Assembly (NCBI RefSeq): GCF_018343625.1 | Contig: NZ_JAGYPG010000001.1 | Span: 912,342-976,341, forward strand | Reading direction: 5' to 3' | DNA: 64,000 nt | DNA from: Lederbergia citri | GTDB taxonomy: Bacteria; Bacillota; Bacilli; Bacillales; Bacillaceae_C | Shown here: piece after piece, positions 22,944 through 32,531 of the stretch | Position numbering within the stretch: position 1 is the first letter of the stretch | Layout: every line of letters starts with the position of its first letter | The notes under the pieces: model-generated | Told to the model about the DNA's origin: nothing | Database searches by the model: none | The model's input: the letters and a program-made list of their open reading frames with translations, nothing else | Position numbers and translations under genes: made by a program

Positions 22944-24491
22944 TTAGGAGGTCGTGTAATCAATACTATTTGGATCAATTCTTTTAAGCGGTCTTTCTGC
23001 TGGTCCTTCGATGACTTCCCCTTCTACTGAGAATCTTGAGCCGTGACATGGGCAATCCCAAGTTTGATCAGCGCTATTCCAGTTTATTTCACATCCCATA
23101 TGGGTACACGTTGTATCCACTACGAATAATTCTCCATCTTTTGTTTTATAAGCTCCAGCACGGCCGCCTTTAATGGATACAACCGCTCCTTCGCCTTCTT
23201 TTATATCCTTTAGTTCTTTATCGGGACTGTCTAATTTTCCACTGATTAGGTTTGCAGCTACGTTTACATTTTCTTTTACTATCGTTTTGATTCCAGGATC
23301 TGCTTTGAATCTTGATGGCGAATAAAGTTCTTCGTATCTATTTTTCTTACCAATTAATATATCCCTCATAAGCTGGGCTGCTACCATGCTTGTTGTCATT
23401 CCCCATTTTCGAAAGCCTGTAGCTACGAGCACACGTTTATCACCTTCATTATTGCAACCAATAAACGGAATCCTATCCTCCGTTACGAGATCTTGAGCAG
23501 ACCAACGATATAATATTTCTTTTGCTCCGAATTCTTCCTTTGCAAATTTCTCCAATGCTTCGTAGTGCTTTTTTTCGGGCTCGCCTTGTCCCGTTTTATG
23601 ACCATCTCCGCTAAATAATAATAAATCTTCTCCGTCAATTGTTACTGACCGGATGGATCTTTTCGGCTTTTCCGCATTAATGTACATTCCGCCTGGGAAC
23701 GTTTTTTCTGGCTTTGCTGCAACCACGTATGACCTTTCAGGATGGAGGCGTGCAAAATAACCGCGATTATCATGAAAAGGAAAATGCGATGCTGAAATCA
23801 CGTGGTTTGCAGTTACTTTAGCTCCATTTCTTAAATGAATTATTGGCTTATCACCTATATCCAGATGAGTTGCCACTGATTGTTCGTAAATTTCAGCCCC
23901 GCTTTCTTTTATATAATTAACGAGATGTGACAAATAATGGAGTGGATGGAATTGAGCTTGGTTTTTCATTACAACAGCTCCTTTAATATTTCCATCCAGT
24001 GAAATATTGTCTAAATATTCACAATCAATTCCTAAACGTTTGTAAGCGTCATACTCCTTTTTAAGGCTTTGTACTTTATCATTGGAGTTTGTATATACAT
24101 AGGCATCTTCTTTTTTAAAATCACAATCAATTCCATGCAAATTAATAATTTCGGCAATTTGTTCAGCAGCTTCTTTGTTTGCCTCATAATAAAGCCGAGC
24201 ATTATCCTCTCCAAAATGTTGAATAAACTCATCATAGATCAAACTATGTTGTGCCGTAATTTTAGCCGTAGTATGCCCCGTTGTTCCATTTAATATGGTG
24301 CTTGCTTCAATAACAGCTACATGAAAACCTTCTTTAATTAGTAAGTAAGCAGTTGTGATTCCAGTAATTCCACCGCCAACGATTGCAATATCAACATTAA
24401 TATCATTTTCAAGCGCCTGAAATGACGGAAGTTTTGTTGAATCAATCCAATAAGATGAAAGCCTTTCCTCTCCATTATTTGGCATGGTCAT
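22944..24491 (-). CDS. yhfW: FAD oxidoreductase with C-terminal Rieske [2Fe-2S] domain (YhfW type)
   Basis: This 515-residue protein joins a DAO-type FAD oxidoreductase (residues about 35-400) to a Rieske domain (about 430-515). The FAD site is VDIAIVGGGITGITTAYLL. The Rieske ligands are CTHMGC and CPCHGSRFS, both complete. The closest known relative by organisation is B. subtilis YhfW, of unknown substrate. ATG 24491 has GGGAGGGA upstream. The Rieske part suggests electron transfer to or from the flavin. Confidence 0.9.
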   Translation of the reverse strand: MTMPNNGEERLSSYWIDSTKLPSFQALENDINVDIAIVGGGITGITTAYLLIKEGFHVAVIEASTILNGTTGHTTAKITAQHSLIYDEFIQHFGEDNARLYYEANKEAAEQIAEIINLHGIDCDFKKEDAYVYTNSNDKVQSLKKEYDAYKRLGIDCEYLDNISLDGNIKGAVVMKNQAQFHPLHYLSHLVNYIKESGAEIYEQSVATHLDIGDKPIIHLRNGAKVTANHVISASHFPFHDNRGYFARLHPERSYVVAAKPEKTFPGGMYINAEKPKRSIRSVTIDGEDLLLFSGDGHKTGQGEPEKKHYEALEKFAKEEFGAKEILYRWSAQDLVTEDRIPFIGCNNEGDKRVLVATGFRKWGMTTSMVAAQLMRDILIGKKNRYEELYSPSRFKADPGIKTIVKENVNVAANLISGKLDSPDKELKDIKEGEGAVVSIKGGRAGAYKTKDGELFVVDTTCTHMGCEINWNSADQTWDCPCHGSRFSVEGEVIEGPAERPLKRIDPNSIDYTTS

Positions 24492-24562
24492 GTAACGGTC
24501 CCTCCCTTTTTATTATCTACTACTTGATATCCCCCATTTCTACAAAATCATGTACGAAAAAG

Positions 24563-24592
24563 AAAAAAACCGGTTAATAACCGGTTTAAAAT
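24563..24592. terminator. terminator after the CapA-type gene
   Basis: The stem AAACCGG / CCGGTTT flanks a TTAATAA loop, with an A run on the left giving a T run on the minus strand. Confidence 0.75.
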
Positions 24593-24596
24593 ATCA

Positions 24597-25811
24597 TTAT
24601 TTTGGAATTATATCTCCTGTATTTGATATTTCTGCATCAAATGAGATGGACTGTAAATATCGTAGAAATTGTTCCCTATTATTATTTTCCACTGGAATAA
24701 TTTGTCCATTTGAAATAATAAACGGATCAAAATTCATCTTTATTTGATCACCTTTAAAGGTCACATTTAATAACCCCGTTTGCGCTGATTCATTTTTCAC
24801 GTAAGGAGGAAATAAAAAGTTTCCTAAAGAATAAGCGACTGCCATGCCATTATAGTATTGAAATCCCTGAAGCCAATGAGGATGGGAACCTACGATTAAA
24901 TCTACACCTATTTTTTGAAGTTCCTTTACATATTCAAATTGGTAGTTTGCAGGAACATTTTGCTTTTCTACTCCCCAATGAAAATAGACGATTATATAAT
25001 CAGCGTCCCCTTTTTGTTCCAAAATGGTTCTTTTAACGAGCTCCAAATCGTAGCCGTTTGGTATGCCGGATCGATCATTTTGTGCAATCCAATTAACATC
25101 AGGAAGAAAACGTACAAATGAGAAAAATCGAAACTTTTTTCCTTTAATTTCGACTTCTTTAGAGGAATATGCTTCACCTTCATTTTGTCCTGCTCCAATA
25201 TAATCAAAATCATATTGTTTTACATAGTTAAGTGTATCGTTAAGTCCAGACCGTAAATAATCCAAAGTATGGTTATTTCCAAGGTTTAACATATCAAACC
25301 CAGTATTCTTAAGTGCCTGCAGTCCTTTTGGATCTGATTTTATCCAAAATAATTGGCTAGGATCTTTTTCAGATTTATCGGTAAAAACTGTTTCGGCATT
25401 TACAAAAGCATAATCTGCTTTTTGAACTTTATCCTTAACATAAACAAATGGATAATCATAACCGTTGGCTTCCATAATTGGCCGGAGACCCCAATCAAAC
25501 ATCGTATCGCCTGCAAAAATTATATTAATTTCTGGATTTTCTTTTGGAGATTCCGCTGTTGGAGCAGCGTTTTTGTTTATTAATTCTTGATCCTTCGAAG
25601 ATTTATTTTTTTTAGCATTCTTCTTACCATTTTCTGCAAGTGTTGGTATTGCCTTTTTTATATGAAGGTTTGAGGATTTCATAGTTTGATAATCTTTCCA
25701 CTGAACTAGCAAGATGATAAAACATAATACTAGTAAAGTAAGCAATCCGATAAAAACTTGTCGATTTCTTTTTCGACGTCTTTTCCTTCCAAATTTTGTT
25801 TTTCTATCCAA
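24597..25811 (-). CDS. CapA/PgsA-type membrane-anchored phosphoesterase-like protein
   Basis: This 404-residue protein has a very basic N-terminus and one membrane segment (about 20-45, FIGLLTLLVLCFIILLV). The extracellular part (about 95-370) has the CapA metallophosphoesterase-like fold: INIIFAGDTMFDWGL, FVNAETVFT, LNLGNNHTLDY, YFHWGVEK and VGSHPHWLQG. Related proteins take part in poly-gamma-glutamate capsule assembly (PgsA/CapA), but no pgsB or pgsC is nearby, so the role is open. It starts with TTG at 25811 behind AGGGGGT. Confidence 0.8.
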   Translation of the reverse strand: MDRKTKFGRKRRRKRNRQVFIGLLTLLVLCFIILLVQWKDYQTMKSSNLHIKKAIPTLAENGKKNAKKNKSSKDQELINKNAAPTAESPKENPEINIIFAGDTMFDWGLRPIMEANGYDYPFVYVKDKVQKADYAFVNAETVFTDKSEKDPSQLFWIKSDPKGLQALKNTGFDMLNLGNNHTLDYLRSGLNDTLNYVKQYDFDYIGAGQNEGEAYSSKEVEIKGKKFRFFSFVRFLPDVNWIAQNDRSGIPNGYDLELVKRTILEQKGDADYIIVYFHWGVEKQNVPANYQFEYVKELQKIGVDLIVGSHPHWLQGFQYYNGMAVAYSLGNFLFPPYVKNESAQTGLLNVTFKGDQIKMNFDPFIISNGQIIPVENNNREQFLRYLQSISFDAEISNTGDIIPK

Positions 25812-25908
25812 TATTTATACCCCCTAGAAAATTATAGTATCATAATTTTTTAGAGAGAAATAGCACCATTTAAATTACAAATTTAGCCATTTTTCGATAA
25901 CCAATGTA

Positions 25909-25941
25909 AAAAAGACTGCCTTTTAAAAAAGACAGTCTTTA
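25909..25941. terminator. terminator after the YdjO-type gene
   Basis: AAAGACTGCC and GACAGTCTTT pair around an A/T-rich loop, with A and T runs on both sides. Confidence 0.65.
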
Positions 25942-25949
25942 CATAAAAC

Positions 25950-26132
25950 TTAACTTATTACAGGTAACATTCTCGTTTCCTTCTCCATCTCTGATTTACA
26001 GATAGGACATACGGTTTTTTCATCCGAAGAAAAGGCATCCCTCATCCAACATGAACAATCAACATTCGTGCATGACCAAACAACTGTTTCCTCTTCAGGA
26101 ATGGGTTCCTGTGGTCCCCTTCTATAAGCCAT
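25950..26132 (-). CDS. YdjO-like zinc-ribbon protein
   Basis: This 60-residue protein has four Cys in pairs that could bind zinc: WSCTNVDCSCWMRDAFSS and TVCPICKSEM. The pattern resembles the YdjO cold-inducible family of Bacillus, small proteins of unknown function. I place the start at ATG 26132 with AGGGGGC upstream; an earlier ATG lacks a site. It is monocistronic and divergent from the ABC-F gene. Confidence 0.6.
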   Translation of the reverse strand: MAYRRGPQEPIPEEETVVWSCTNVDCSCWMRDAFSSDEKTVCPICKSEMEKETRMLPVIS

Positions 26133-26301
26133 GGCAAGAGCCCCCTTCTTATTTATCATCTTTATTATACGCTAACTTTTTATATAAACCAAATCGCTCG
26201 GACATCTTTATGAAAAATGGGATGAAACCCTTACTATGTATAACGTTAAGAACATGCTATAATGTTTTGGAATAAGGATTAATTGGAGGATTGGATATAT
26301 C

Positions 26302-27921
26302 TTGATTACCGTAACTAATGTTGGTCTCCGATATGGTGACCGTAAATTATTCGAAGATATAAATTTAAAATTCACACCTGGAAACTGTTATGGCTTAATT
26401 GGAGCGAATGGTGCGGGTAAATCTACTTTCGTAAAAATATTGTCTGGTGAAATTGAGCCGCAAACAGGTTCTGTTTCGATTACTCCTGGAGAACGTCTTG
26501 CTGTATTGAAACAGGATCACTTCCAATATGAAGAAGAAGAAGTTATTAAAGTAGTCATTATGGGACATACTCGTCTTTATGAAATTATGCAAGAAAAAGA
26601 CGCTATATACATGAAAGCTGACTTTTCTGAGGAAGACGGAATGAAAGCTGCAGAGCTCGAAGGTGAATTTGCAGAGTTAAACGGATGGGAAGCAGAATCA
26701 GAGGCGGCAATATTGCTAAAAGGTCTCGGAATTAATGAAGATCTTCATGCCAAGAAAATGGCAGAACTGTCAGGATCTGAAAAAGTTAAAGTATTATTAG
26801 CACAAGCTTTGTTTGGAAAACCTGATGTTCTTCTCCTTGACGAGCCGACAAACCATCTTGATATAAAAGCAATTCAATGGCTAGAAGAATTCTTGATCAA
26901 CTTTGAAAATACTGTCATTGTCGTTTCCCATGATCGTCATTTCTTAAATAAAGTATGCACGCATATTGCCGATCTTGATTTTGCCAAAATACAAATATAT
27001 GTCGGCAACTATGATTTTTGGTATGAATCTAGCCAACTAGCACAAAAAATGGCTCAAGATGCGAATAAGAAAAAGGAAGAAAAAATTAAAGAATTGCAAG
27101 CATTTATCGCAAGATTCAGCGCGAATGCTTCGAAATCAAAACAAGCGACATCACGTAAGAAATTACTTGATAAAATTACACTTGATGATATTCAACCTTC
27201 TTCACGTCGTTACCCATTTGTTGGTTTTTCTCCTGAACGTGAAATTGGAAATGATTTATTAAGAGTTGAAGGATTATCGAAAACAATCGATGGTGTAAAA
27301 GTTTTAGATAATGTAAGCTTCATCATGAATAAAAATGATAAAATTGCGCTTGTCGGTCGAAATGAAATAGCCAAAACGACTTTATTTAAAATATTGGCGG
27401 GTGAAATGGAACCCGATGCAGGAACTTATAAGTGGGGAGTAACAACGTCTCAAGCTTATTTCCCTAAAGATAACTCAGAGTACTTTGACGGCTGTGATTT
27501 GAGCCTTGTCGATTGGTTAAGGCAATTTTCACCGAAAGATGACAGTGAAAGCTTTTTACGCGGTTTCTTAGGCAGAATGTTATTTTCAGGTGACGAAGTA
27601 TTGAAAAAAGCATCCGTCCTTTCAGGTGGAGAAAAGGTAAGATGTATGTTATCAAGAATGATGTTAAGTGGAGCCAATGTACTTCTTCTAGATGAGCCAA
27701 CAAACCATCTTGACCTTGAATCGATTACGGCACTTAATAATGGTTTAATTAATTTTAAAGGTTCTCTCATTTTTGCTTCACATGATCATCAGTTCATCCA
27801 AACAACAGCGAATCGTATTATCGATGTTACGCCAAAAGGCATCATAGATAAAGAAATGACTTATGATGAATATCTTGAGAATGATCAGATTCAAAAACAA
27901 ATGGAAGAAATGTATGCATAG
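26302..27921 (+). CDS. ykpA: ABC-F ATPase (YkpA type)
   Basis: This 539-residue soluble protein has two ATPase domains and no membrane segment, the mark of ABC-F proteins that act on ribosomes. Domain 1 has Walker A GANGAGKST, signature LSGSEKVKV and Walker B LLLDEPTNHLD; domain 2 has Walker A GRNEIAKTT, signature LSGGEKVRC and LLLDEPTNHLD. The linker is rich in Lys and Glu. IAKTT in place of GxGKT in domain 2 and LSGSE in domain 1 appear to be typical of this subfamily, not damage. Length and both atypical motifs match YkpA. It starts with TTG 26302 behind GGAGGA. Confidence 0.88.
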   Translation: MITVTNVGLRYGDRKLFEDINLKFTPGNCYGLIGANGAGKSTFVKILSGEIEPQTGSVSITPGERLAVLKQDHFQYEEEEVIKVVIMGHTRLYEIMQEKDAIYMKADFSEEDGMKAAELEGEFAELNGWEAESEAAILLKGLGINEDLHAKKMAELSGSEKVKVLLAQALFGKPDVLLLDEPTNHLDIKAIQWLEEFLINFENTVIVVSHDRHFLNKVCTHIADLDFAKIQIYVGNYDFWYESSQLAQKMAQDANKKKEEKIKELQAFIARFSANASKSKQATSRKKLLDKITLDDIQPSSRRYPFVGFSPEREIGNDLLRVEGLSKTIDGVKVLDNVSFIMNKNDKIALVGRNEIAKTTLFKILAGEMEPDAGTYKWGVTTSQAYFPKDNSEYFDGCDLSLVDWLRQFSPKDDSESFLRGFLGRMLFSGDEVLKKASVLSGGEKVRCMLSRMMLSGANVLLLDEPTNHLDLESITALNNGLINFKGSLIFASHDHQFIQTTANRIIDVTPKGIIDKEMTYDEYLENDQIQKQMEEMYA

Positions 27922-27930
27922 TAAGGTAAG

Positions 27931-27968
27931 CAAATACCCGGATGATAAGGAAACTTCCGGGTATTTAT
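27931..27968. terminator. bidirectional terminator
   Basis: AAATACCCGG and CCGGGTATTT pair around a short loop; A-rich and T-rich flanks serve both the ABC-F gene and the DUF421 gene. Confidence 0.8.
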
Positions 27969-28838
27969 TTACCCTTTTATTAATAAATGTTCTGTTTTTA
28001 AAATGATTTGCTCCATTCTTTTAGCATTCCTCTTATACATCTGTTTCGCCTCTTCCGAATCAGTTTGCAGAGAATAAGATTCTAAATCAGCTTGACATTT
28101 TTTTAAGGCACTTAATAAGGATTGTTTTGGTTTTGGTTCCGGAATTTTGACTTTATCATCATAAATATCGACGGTCAGCTGTCCGAAAGAATCAACTTGG
28201 CCAACATAAACATTATCGATTGCAACATTTAATTTTGCCAATTCCAATTCCAACCACGCTCTCGTTAAACCGCTAGCTGCCAATGCGGCATCCATTATTT
28301 CCCCTTCTAAAATAACAGTTTGTGGCACTTTTTCAGGAGCGGTATCTAGTTGTAAATCGGATGGAGTGATTGGTTGCTTTTCCTTTTTTAACAATACATT
28401 CAAATCACCGTTCGCTTCTAACACTGCGAATTCTACATCAGCAACCTGAAAGGCATTTTTTTTCCTTAACAATTGCATTAATTCATCTACTGAATACTGC
28501 TCTTTAGTCAAATTCTCCTCTTGGATTTTTCCATCTTTTATAACTACAGTTGAGGTTCCTTCAATAAAATTGCGAGCTTTTTTGCTTTTTAGAGCAATTA
28601 AACCAGCGATAAATGGAATCGCCGTCCAAACAAGTAAACTATAGATTCCATTCATAAAATTACCATCAAGGCCCGTTGATATTTCAGCAGCGATACTACC
28701 AATTGTAATACCGGCTACATATTCAAAAAAAGAAAGATGCGATAATTGTTTCTTTCCAAGAAATTTGGTCAGTAAAAAAAGTACAAAGACAAGTATAGTT
28801 GATCTTATTATGATTTCTAGCCAACTTGGGACATCCAT
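27969..28838 (-). CDS. DUF421 membrane protein with C-terminal DUF1657-like extension
   Basis: This 289-residue protein has three membrane segments (about 8-90) and a cytosolic DUF421 (YetF-type) domain with the typical TVVIKDGKI, LMQLLRKKNAF and DVEFAVLE blocks. After a Pro-rich break (PEPKPKQ, about residue 235) it ends in a roughly 50-residue helical segment, LLSALKKCQADLESYSLQTD with KQMYKRNAKRMEQIIL, that resembles the DUF1657 proteins encoded just upstream. DUF421 and DUF1657 genes accompany the spoVA-type mobile operons of spore formers; here no spoVA gene is nearby. I start it at ATG 28838 after GGGGAT. A role in spore membranes is inference. Confidence 0.8.
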   Translation of the reverse strand: MDVPSWLEIIIRSTILVFVLFLLTKFLGKKQLSHLSFFEYVAGITIGSIAAEISTGLDGNFMNGIYSLLVWTAIPFIAGLIALKSKKARNFIEGTSTVVIKDGKIQEENLTKEQYSVDELMQLLRKKNAFQVADVEFAVLEANGDLNVLLKKEKQPITPSDLQLDTAPEKVPQTVILEGEIMDAALAASGLTRAWLELELAKLNVAIDNVYVGQVDSFGQLTVDIYDDKVKIPEPKPKQSLLSALKKCQADLESYSLQTDSEEAKQMYKRNAKRMEQIILKTEHLLIKG

Positions 28839-28851
28839 AAGCAATCCCCTC

Positions 28852-29058
28852 TCATGAATTCCTATATTGCAGTTCTTCAGCCTTCATAAATTCAACTCTT
28901 TGCATCAGGTCGTGAATAACATCATCTATTTCCATCATACATTCATGAAAAATAGCACTTGCCTTCGGGTCTTTAGTGAACTGAGCTAAACGGCTAAATT
29001 CTGATTGAATTGTCTTAGTACTAGCAAGGGTTGCCTTAACATTTGCAAATACAGTCAT
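28852..29058 (-). CDS. DUF1657 protein (second of two)
   Basis: This 68-residue helical protein begins MTVFANVKATLASTK and contains FTKDPKASAIFHECMMEI, the two-helix pattern of DUF1657. ATG 29058 has a GGAGG site; the longer frame lacks one. It lies between its paralogue at 29123 and the DUF421 gene with gaps of 64 and 13 bases, so a three-gene operon is likely, with a hairpin between the two paralogues. DUF1657 proteins occur in sporulation clusters; the biochemical role is unknown. Confidence 0.75.
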   Translation of the reverse strand: MTVFANVKATLASTKTIQSEFSRLAQFTKDPKASAIFHECMMEIDDVIHDLMQRVEFMKAEELQYRNS

Positions 29059-29080
29059 AATTTCCTCCAAATTTTTCAAA

Positions 29081-29113
29081 GGAACAGAGTGTTGTTTTCA
29101 TCACTCTGTTCCT
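29081..29113 (-). terminator. intercistronic hairpin, possible attenuator
   Basis: GGAACAGAGTG pairs with CACTCTGTTCC around an eight-to-ten-base loop. The minus-strand tail TTTGAAAAATTT is only weakly T-rich, so partial termination or mRNA processing between the two DUF1657 genes is more likely than full stop. Confidence 0.5.
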
Positions 29114-29122
29114 AATGTCTTT

Positions 29123-29326
29123 TTATTGATTGTATTGTGGCTCTTCCTGCATAATTTCTTGTACGCGCGGACTTAATGTGTCAATAATGGCTTGCGCCTG
29201 TTGTGCACATGTTTTATAAAGTTGTTTAGCCTGCTGATTATCGGTATCTAATGCGAAACCTTCCAAGCTTGCTTGTGCTGTTTTTAATCCTGTAATCGTT
29301 TGTTGTACTTTATTAATGACTGTCAA
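29123..29326 (-). CDS. DUF1657 protein (first of two)
   Basis: This 67-residue protein (TVINKVQQTITGLKTAQASL, then NQQAKQLYKTCAQQAQAIID) is the first gene of the DUF1657-DUF1657-DUF421 group. It starts with TTG 29326 behind GGGAGGT. Its Ala/Gln-rich helices and absence of Cys pairs or signal peptide fit the family. Confidence 0.8.
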   Translation of the reverse strand: MTVINKVQQTITGLKTAQASLEGFALDTDNQQAKQLYKTCAQQAQAIIDTLSPRVQEIMQEEPQYNQ

Positions 29327-29402
29327 CGTACTGACCTCCCTAATAGTTGTTCGTTCTATTGAACGTTTCTATTTTGTGAAAAAAGTTAAAACAATATTAT
29401 AT

Positions 29403-29433
29403 GAAAAAAATACCTATCTTTTCGATAGGTACT
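29403..29433 (-). terminator. terminator after the AI-2E-type gene
   Basis: The minus strand reads TACCTATC, GAAA loop, GATAGGTA then seven T. Confidence 0.85.
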
Positions 29434-29442
29434 TTCTCAGTA

Positions 29443-30513
29443 TTATTCTAAACGAATATAACGATAAATATGGCTTACGATAACTTTTAATAGAGCATAG
29501 ACTGGCACCGCAAGTATTAGTCCGAGCAATCCACCGAATTGACCTGCAATAAGTAAAACAAAAATAATAGTCAAGGGATGCATATTTAATGCCTTGCCCA
29601 TAACGAACGGTGAAACAAGATTACTTTCAAATTGTTGGACAATCACAGCGACGATTACAACTAATAATGCTTGCAATGGAGATGTAAATAACCCAACAAT
29701 TACAGCAGGCAATGTTCCAATCCAAGGTCCAACGAATGGGATTACATTCGTTGCCATGGCAAGCACGCCTAGTATAAGTGCATAATCAAGACCGATAATT
29801 AAATAGCCAATAAAAGCTAGAGTACCAACACACAGACTTACGATAAGCTGACCTTGAATATAAGAACTTAAAGCATTATCCATCTCTTCTAATATTTCAT
29901 CAGCTTCTTTTTGATGCCTTTTCGGTAATATCTTCTCTAAAAATTTGGGTGCATGCTTGCCATCCTTCAACATGAAAAATAATACGAATGGTACGAGAGC
30001 GAAAATCATGATCATATTGACAATAAAACCAAAAGTGCCGGCAATTTTTGAACCAAATCCTTGTAAAATCATACTTGCATTTTGTTCGAACTGTTTTGTA
30101 TATTTTTCTATTGAAAAATAGTCATTTTGTTGGAATTGTAAAAACCATTCTTTTTCAGTTAGTGATGTAACCCACTGTTGTATATTTTGTGCATAAGCTG
30201 GAATATTTTCAATTAAAAGATTGAATTGAGTTTGTAGTACCGGCCCAATTAACAGCACCGCCCCTGCCCCAATACCTGCAATTACAATAAACATAATGAC
30301 GATAGATAAAGTTCGCGGGATTTTTTTTGACAGGAGGTTAACGGCTGGCCGCAATATGTAATATAGAACTCCAGCAAGTATAATTGGCGGAAATAATGTT
30401 TTTACAATGATAACTAGTGGAGTAAATATAAAACCGACTTTTGTTCCAAGCAAAATGATTAAAAAAATCATGATAATGGCGATTCCTATTTTAAACCATT
30501 TTTCTTTATACAT
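29443..30513 (-). CDS. AI-2E family transporter (PF01594-type permease)
   Basis: This 356-residue integral membrane protein has about eight hydrophobic segments in the AI-2E/PerM arrangement: a pair at the N-terminus (about 8-60), a middle soluble stretch (about 95-145) and a C-terminal block with FESNLVSPFVMGKALNMHPL and IFVLLIAGQFGGLLGLILAV, the family signature region. Members move diverse solutes, including sodium-proton exchange and possibly AI-2. The start is ATG 30513; the longer frame offers no better site. It is a single gene with a terminator. Confidence 0.82.
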   Translation of the reverse strand: MYKEKWFKIGIAIIMIFLIILLGTKVGFIFTPLVIIVKTLFPPIILAGVLYYILRPAVNLLSKKIPRTLSIVIMFIVIAGIGAGAVLLIGPVLQTQFNLLIENIPAYAQNIQQWVTSLTEKEWFLQFQQNDYFSIEKYTKQFEQNASMILQGFGSKIAGTFGFIVNMIMIFALVPFVLFFMLKDGKHAPKFLEKILPKRHQKEADEILEEMDNALSSYIQGQLIVSLCVGTLAFIGYLIIGLDYALILGVLAMATNVIPFVGPWIGTLPAVIVGLFTSPLQALLVVIVAVIVQQFESNLVSPFVMGKALNMHPLTIIFVLLIAGQFGGLLGLILAVPVYALLKVIVSHIYRYIRLE

Positions 30514-30677
30514 AATTCTCCCCATTTCTCTCTCTTTTACAAGGCTCCGTCTTGATATTATCGCATTTTTTCACTGAAATTCCAACGGTTTCTATTTTTA
30601 TCGTGGAATATATTAATAAGGTCCGATATAATTTAATTGTTAGTATACCGAAATAATTTCATTTGGGGGGATATTTA

Positions 30678-32489
30678 ATGGAAGCTACCGAAAAACGATT
30701 ATTACGTTCAGAAGTTCCAGAAAATCTAACATGGGATCTAAGGGATCTCTTTCAAACAGACGAAGAATGGGAAAAAGAATTGAAAGCTGTTCAGGAAGAT
30801 TTGCCTAGTATAACTTCATTTAAAGGTCAATTAGGAGAAGGTTCAAACAAATTACTTAATTGCTTAAATAAAATGGAAGCTTTGCAACAACGAATTATCC
30901 GTGTAGCAACTTTTGCCAGTTTGCGTCAATCAGCAGATGGAACAGACCCTGTTAACCAAGGGAATTCATCTAAAGTTGCAGCAATGCTCGCAAAAATAAA
31001 CGCTGATTTATCTTTTATTCGTTCTGAAATTTTAGACTTGCCTGATGGTACAGTAGATACATATTTAAAAGAAAATAAGGATTTAAAGAAATTCTCTAAA
31101 TTCTTAACAGATATTCTTGAAACAAAACCATATAAACTTTCTCCTGATACAGAGAAAGCTCTTGCTTCACTTGGAGAGGTGTTGGATGCTCCATATACAG
31201 TATATCAATTCAGTAAATCATCTGATATGCAGTTTGATTCTATTCAGGATGAAAACGGGAATGTACTTCCAATGTCATTCGCCTTATTTGAAGATCGGTA
31301 CGAACTCGTTCCCGATACAGATTTACGAAGAAAAGCATATGACTCTTTCGTAAAAACATTAAAACAGTATAAAAATACGTTCGGTGCAAATTATGCAACA
31401 GAGGTAAAAAAACAAGTTGCGATGTCACGTTTACGCAACTATGAATCTGTTACACATATGCTTCTCGAACCACAACAGGTTTCTTTAGAGATGTATCATA
31501 ACCAATTAGATATTATTCAAAAAGAACTTGCACCGCATATGCGTAGATTTGCGAAGTTGAAAAAAGAAGTATTAAATCTTGAAACAATGAAATTTTGCGA
31601 TTTAAAAGCTCCTTTAGATCCTGATTTTAATCCTACAACAACCTACGAAGAAGCTTCGGAAACCATTTTATCTGCCTTATCGATTATGGGTGAAGAATAT
31701 AGTGAAGCGATGAAAAAAGCTTTAACCGAAAGATGGGTAGATTTAGCCGACAATGTTGGTAAATCTACAGGTGCCTTCTGCTCGAGTCCATATGGTGTAC
31801 ATCCATATATTTTAATCACGTGGACGGATACAATGAGAGGTGCCTTCATATTAGCCCATGAACTTGGTCATGCCGGACATTTCTATATGGCGGGACGAAA
31901 TCAAGATTTAGTTAATACACGACCTTCCATGTATTGTATTGAAGCTCCATCGACTATTAATGAATTAATTCTTGGTGAGCATATTTTATCCCAAGCTGAT
32001 GATCCAAGAATGAAACGCTGGGTTATTCTACAATTACTTGGTACGTACTACCATAATTTTGTCACACATTTATTGGAGGCTGAATTCCAACGCAGAGTTT
32101 ATGATCTTGCGGAGAGTGGAACACCGTTAACTGCCACTGTATTTTGTGAACAAAAAGCAAATGTGTTAAAAGACTTCTGGGGCGACACGGTTGAAATTGA
32201 TGAAGGTGCAAGCCTTACTTGGATGAGACAACCTCATTATTATATGGGACTGTATCCTTATACGTACTCTGCAGGATTAACCGTTGCTACAGCAGCCGCT
32301 CAAATGATTAAAGAAGAAGGACAACCTGCTGTTGATCGTTGGCTTGAACTGCTAAAAGCAGGTGGAACATTAAAACCTCTTGATTTAATCAAAATTTCAG
32401 GTGTTGATATGTCCAAGCCAGATGCAATTAAAAAAGCAGTGGCATATGTCGGCTCCTTAATTGAAGAATTGGAAAAAAGCTATCAATAA
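30678..32489 (+). CDS. pepF: oligoendopeptidase F
   Basis: This 603-residue M3-family zinc peptidase cleaves oligopeptides in the cytoplasm. The catalytic HExxH is in ILAHELGHAGHFYMAG, with the downstream zinc-ligand Glu in SMYCIEAPSTINE. The N-terminal PepF domain and the late YYMGLYPYTYSAG block are present. Length equals that of B. subtilis YjbG/PepF-like enzymes. ATG 30678 follows GGGGGG. It is followed at once by a bidirectional terminator. Confidence 0.92.
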   Translation: MEATEKRLLRSEVPENLTWDLRDLFQTDEEWEKELKAVQEDLPSITSFKGQLGEGSNKLLNCLNKMEALQQRIIRVATFASLRQSADGTDPVNQGNSSKVAAMLAKINADLSFIRSEILDLPDGTVDTYLKENKDLKKFSKFLTDILETKPYKLSPDTEKALASLGEVLDAPYTVYQFSKSSDMQFDSIQDENGNVLPMSFALFEDRYELVPDTDLRRKAYDSFVKTLKQYKNTFGANYATEVKKQVAMSRLRNYESVTHMLLEPQQVSLEMYHNQLDIIQKELAPHMRRFAKLKKEVLNLETMKFCDLKAPLDPDFNPTTTYEEASETILSALSIMGEEYSEAMKKALTERWVDLADNVGKSTGAFCSSPYGVHPYILITWTDTMRGAFILAHELGHAGHFYMAGRNQDLVNTRPSMYCIEAPSTINELILGEHILSQADDPRMKRWVILQLLGTYYHNFVTHLLEAEFQRRVYDLAESGTPLTATVFCEQKANVLKDFWGDTVEIDEGASLTWMRQPHYYMGLYPYTYSAGLTVATAAAQMIKEEGQPAVDRWLELLKAGGTLKPLDLIKISGVDMSKPDAIKKAVAYVGSLIEELEKSYQ

Positions 32490-32530
32490 AACGATAAACC
32501 CGATATCTAGACCAGATATCGGGTTTATTA
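32488..32530. terminator. bidirectional terminator
   Basis: AAACCCGATATCT and AGATATCGGGTTT form a 13-base stem between pepF and trhO, which converge. Confidence 0.85.
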
Positions 32531-32531
32531 A

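Noticed and set aside
27340..27380. Broken second ATPase site in the ABC-F gene (IAKTT)
   Set aside because: The rest of the domain is intact and, as far as I recall, this variant is usual for the YkpA group, so it is not evidence of damage.
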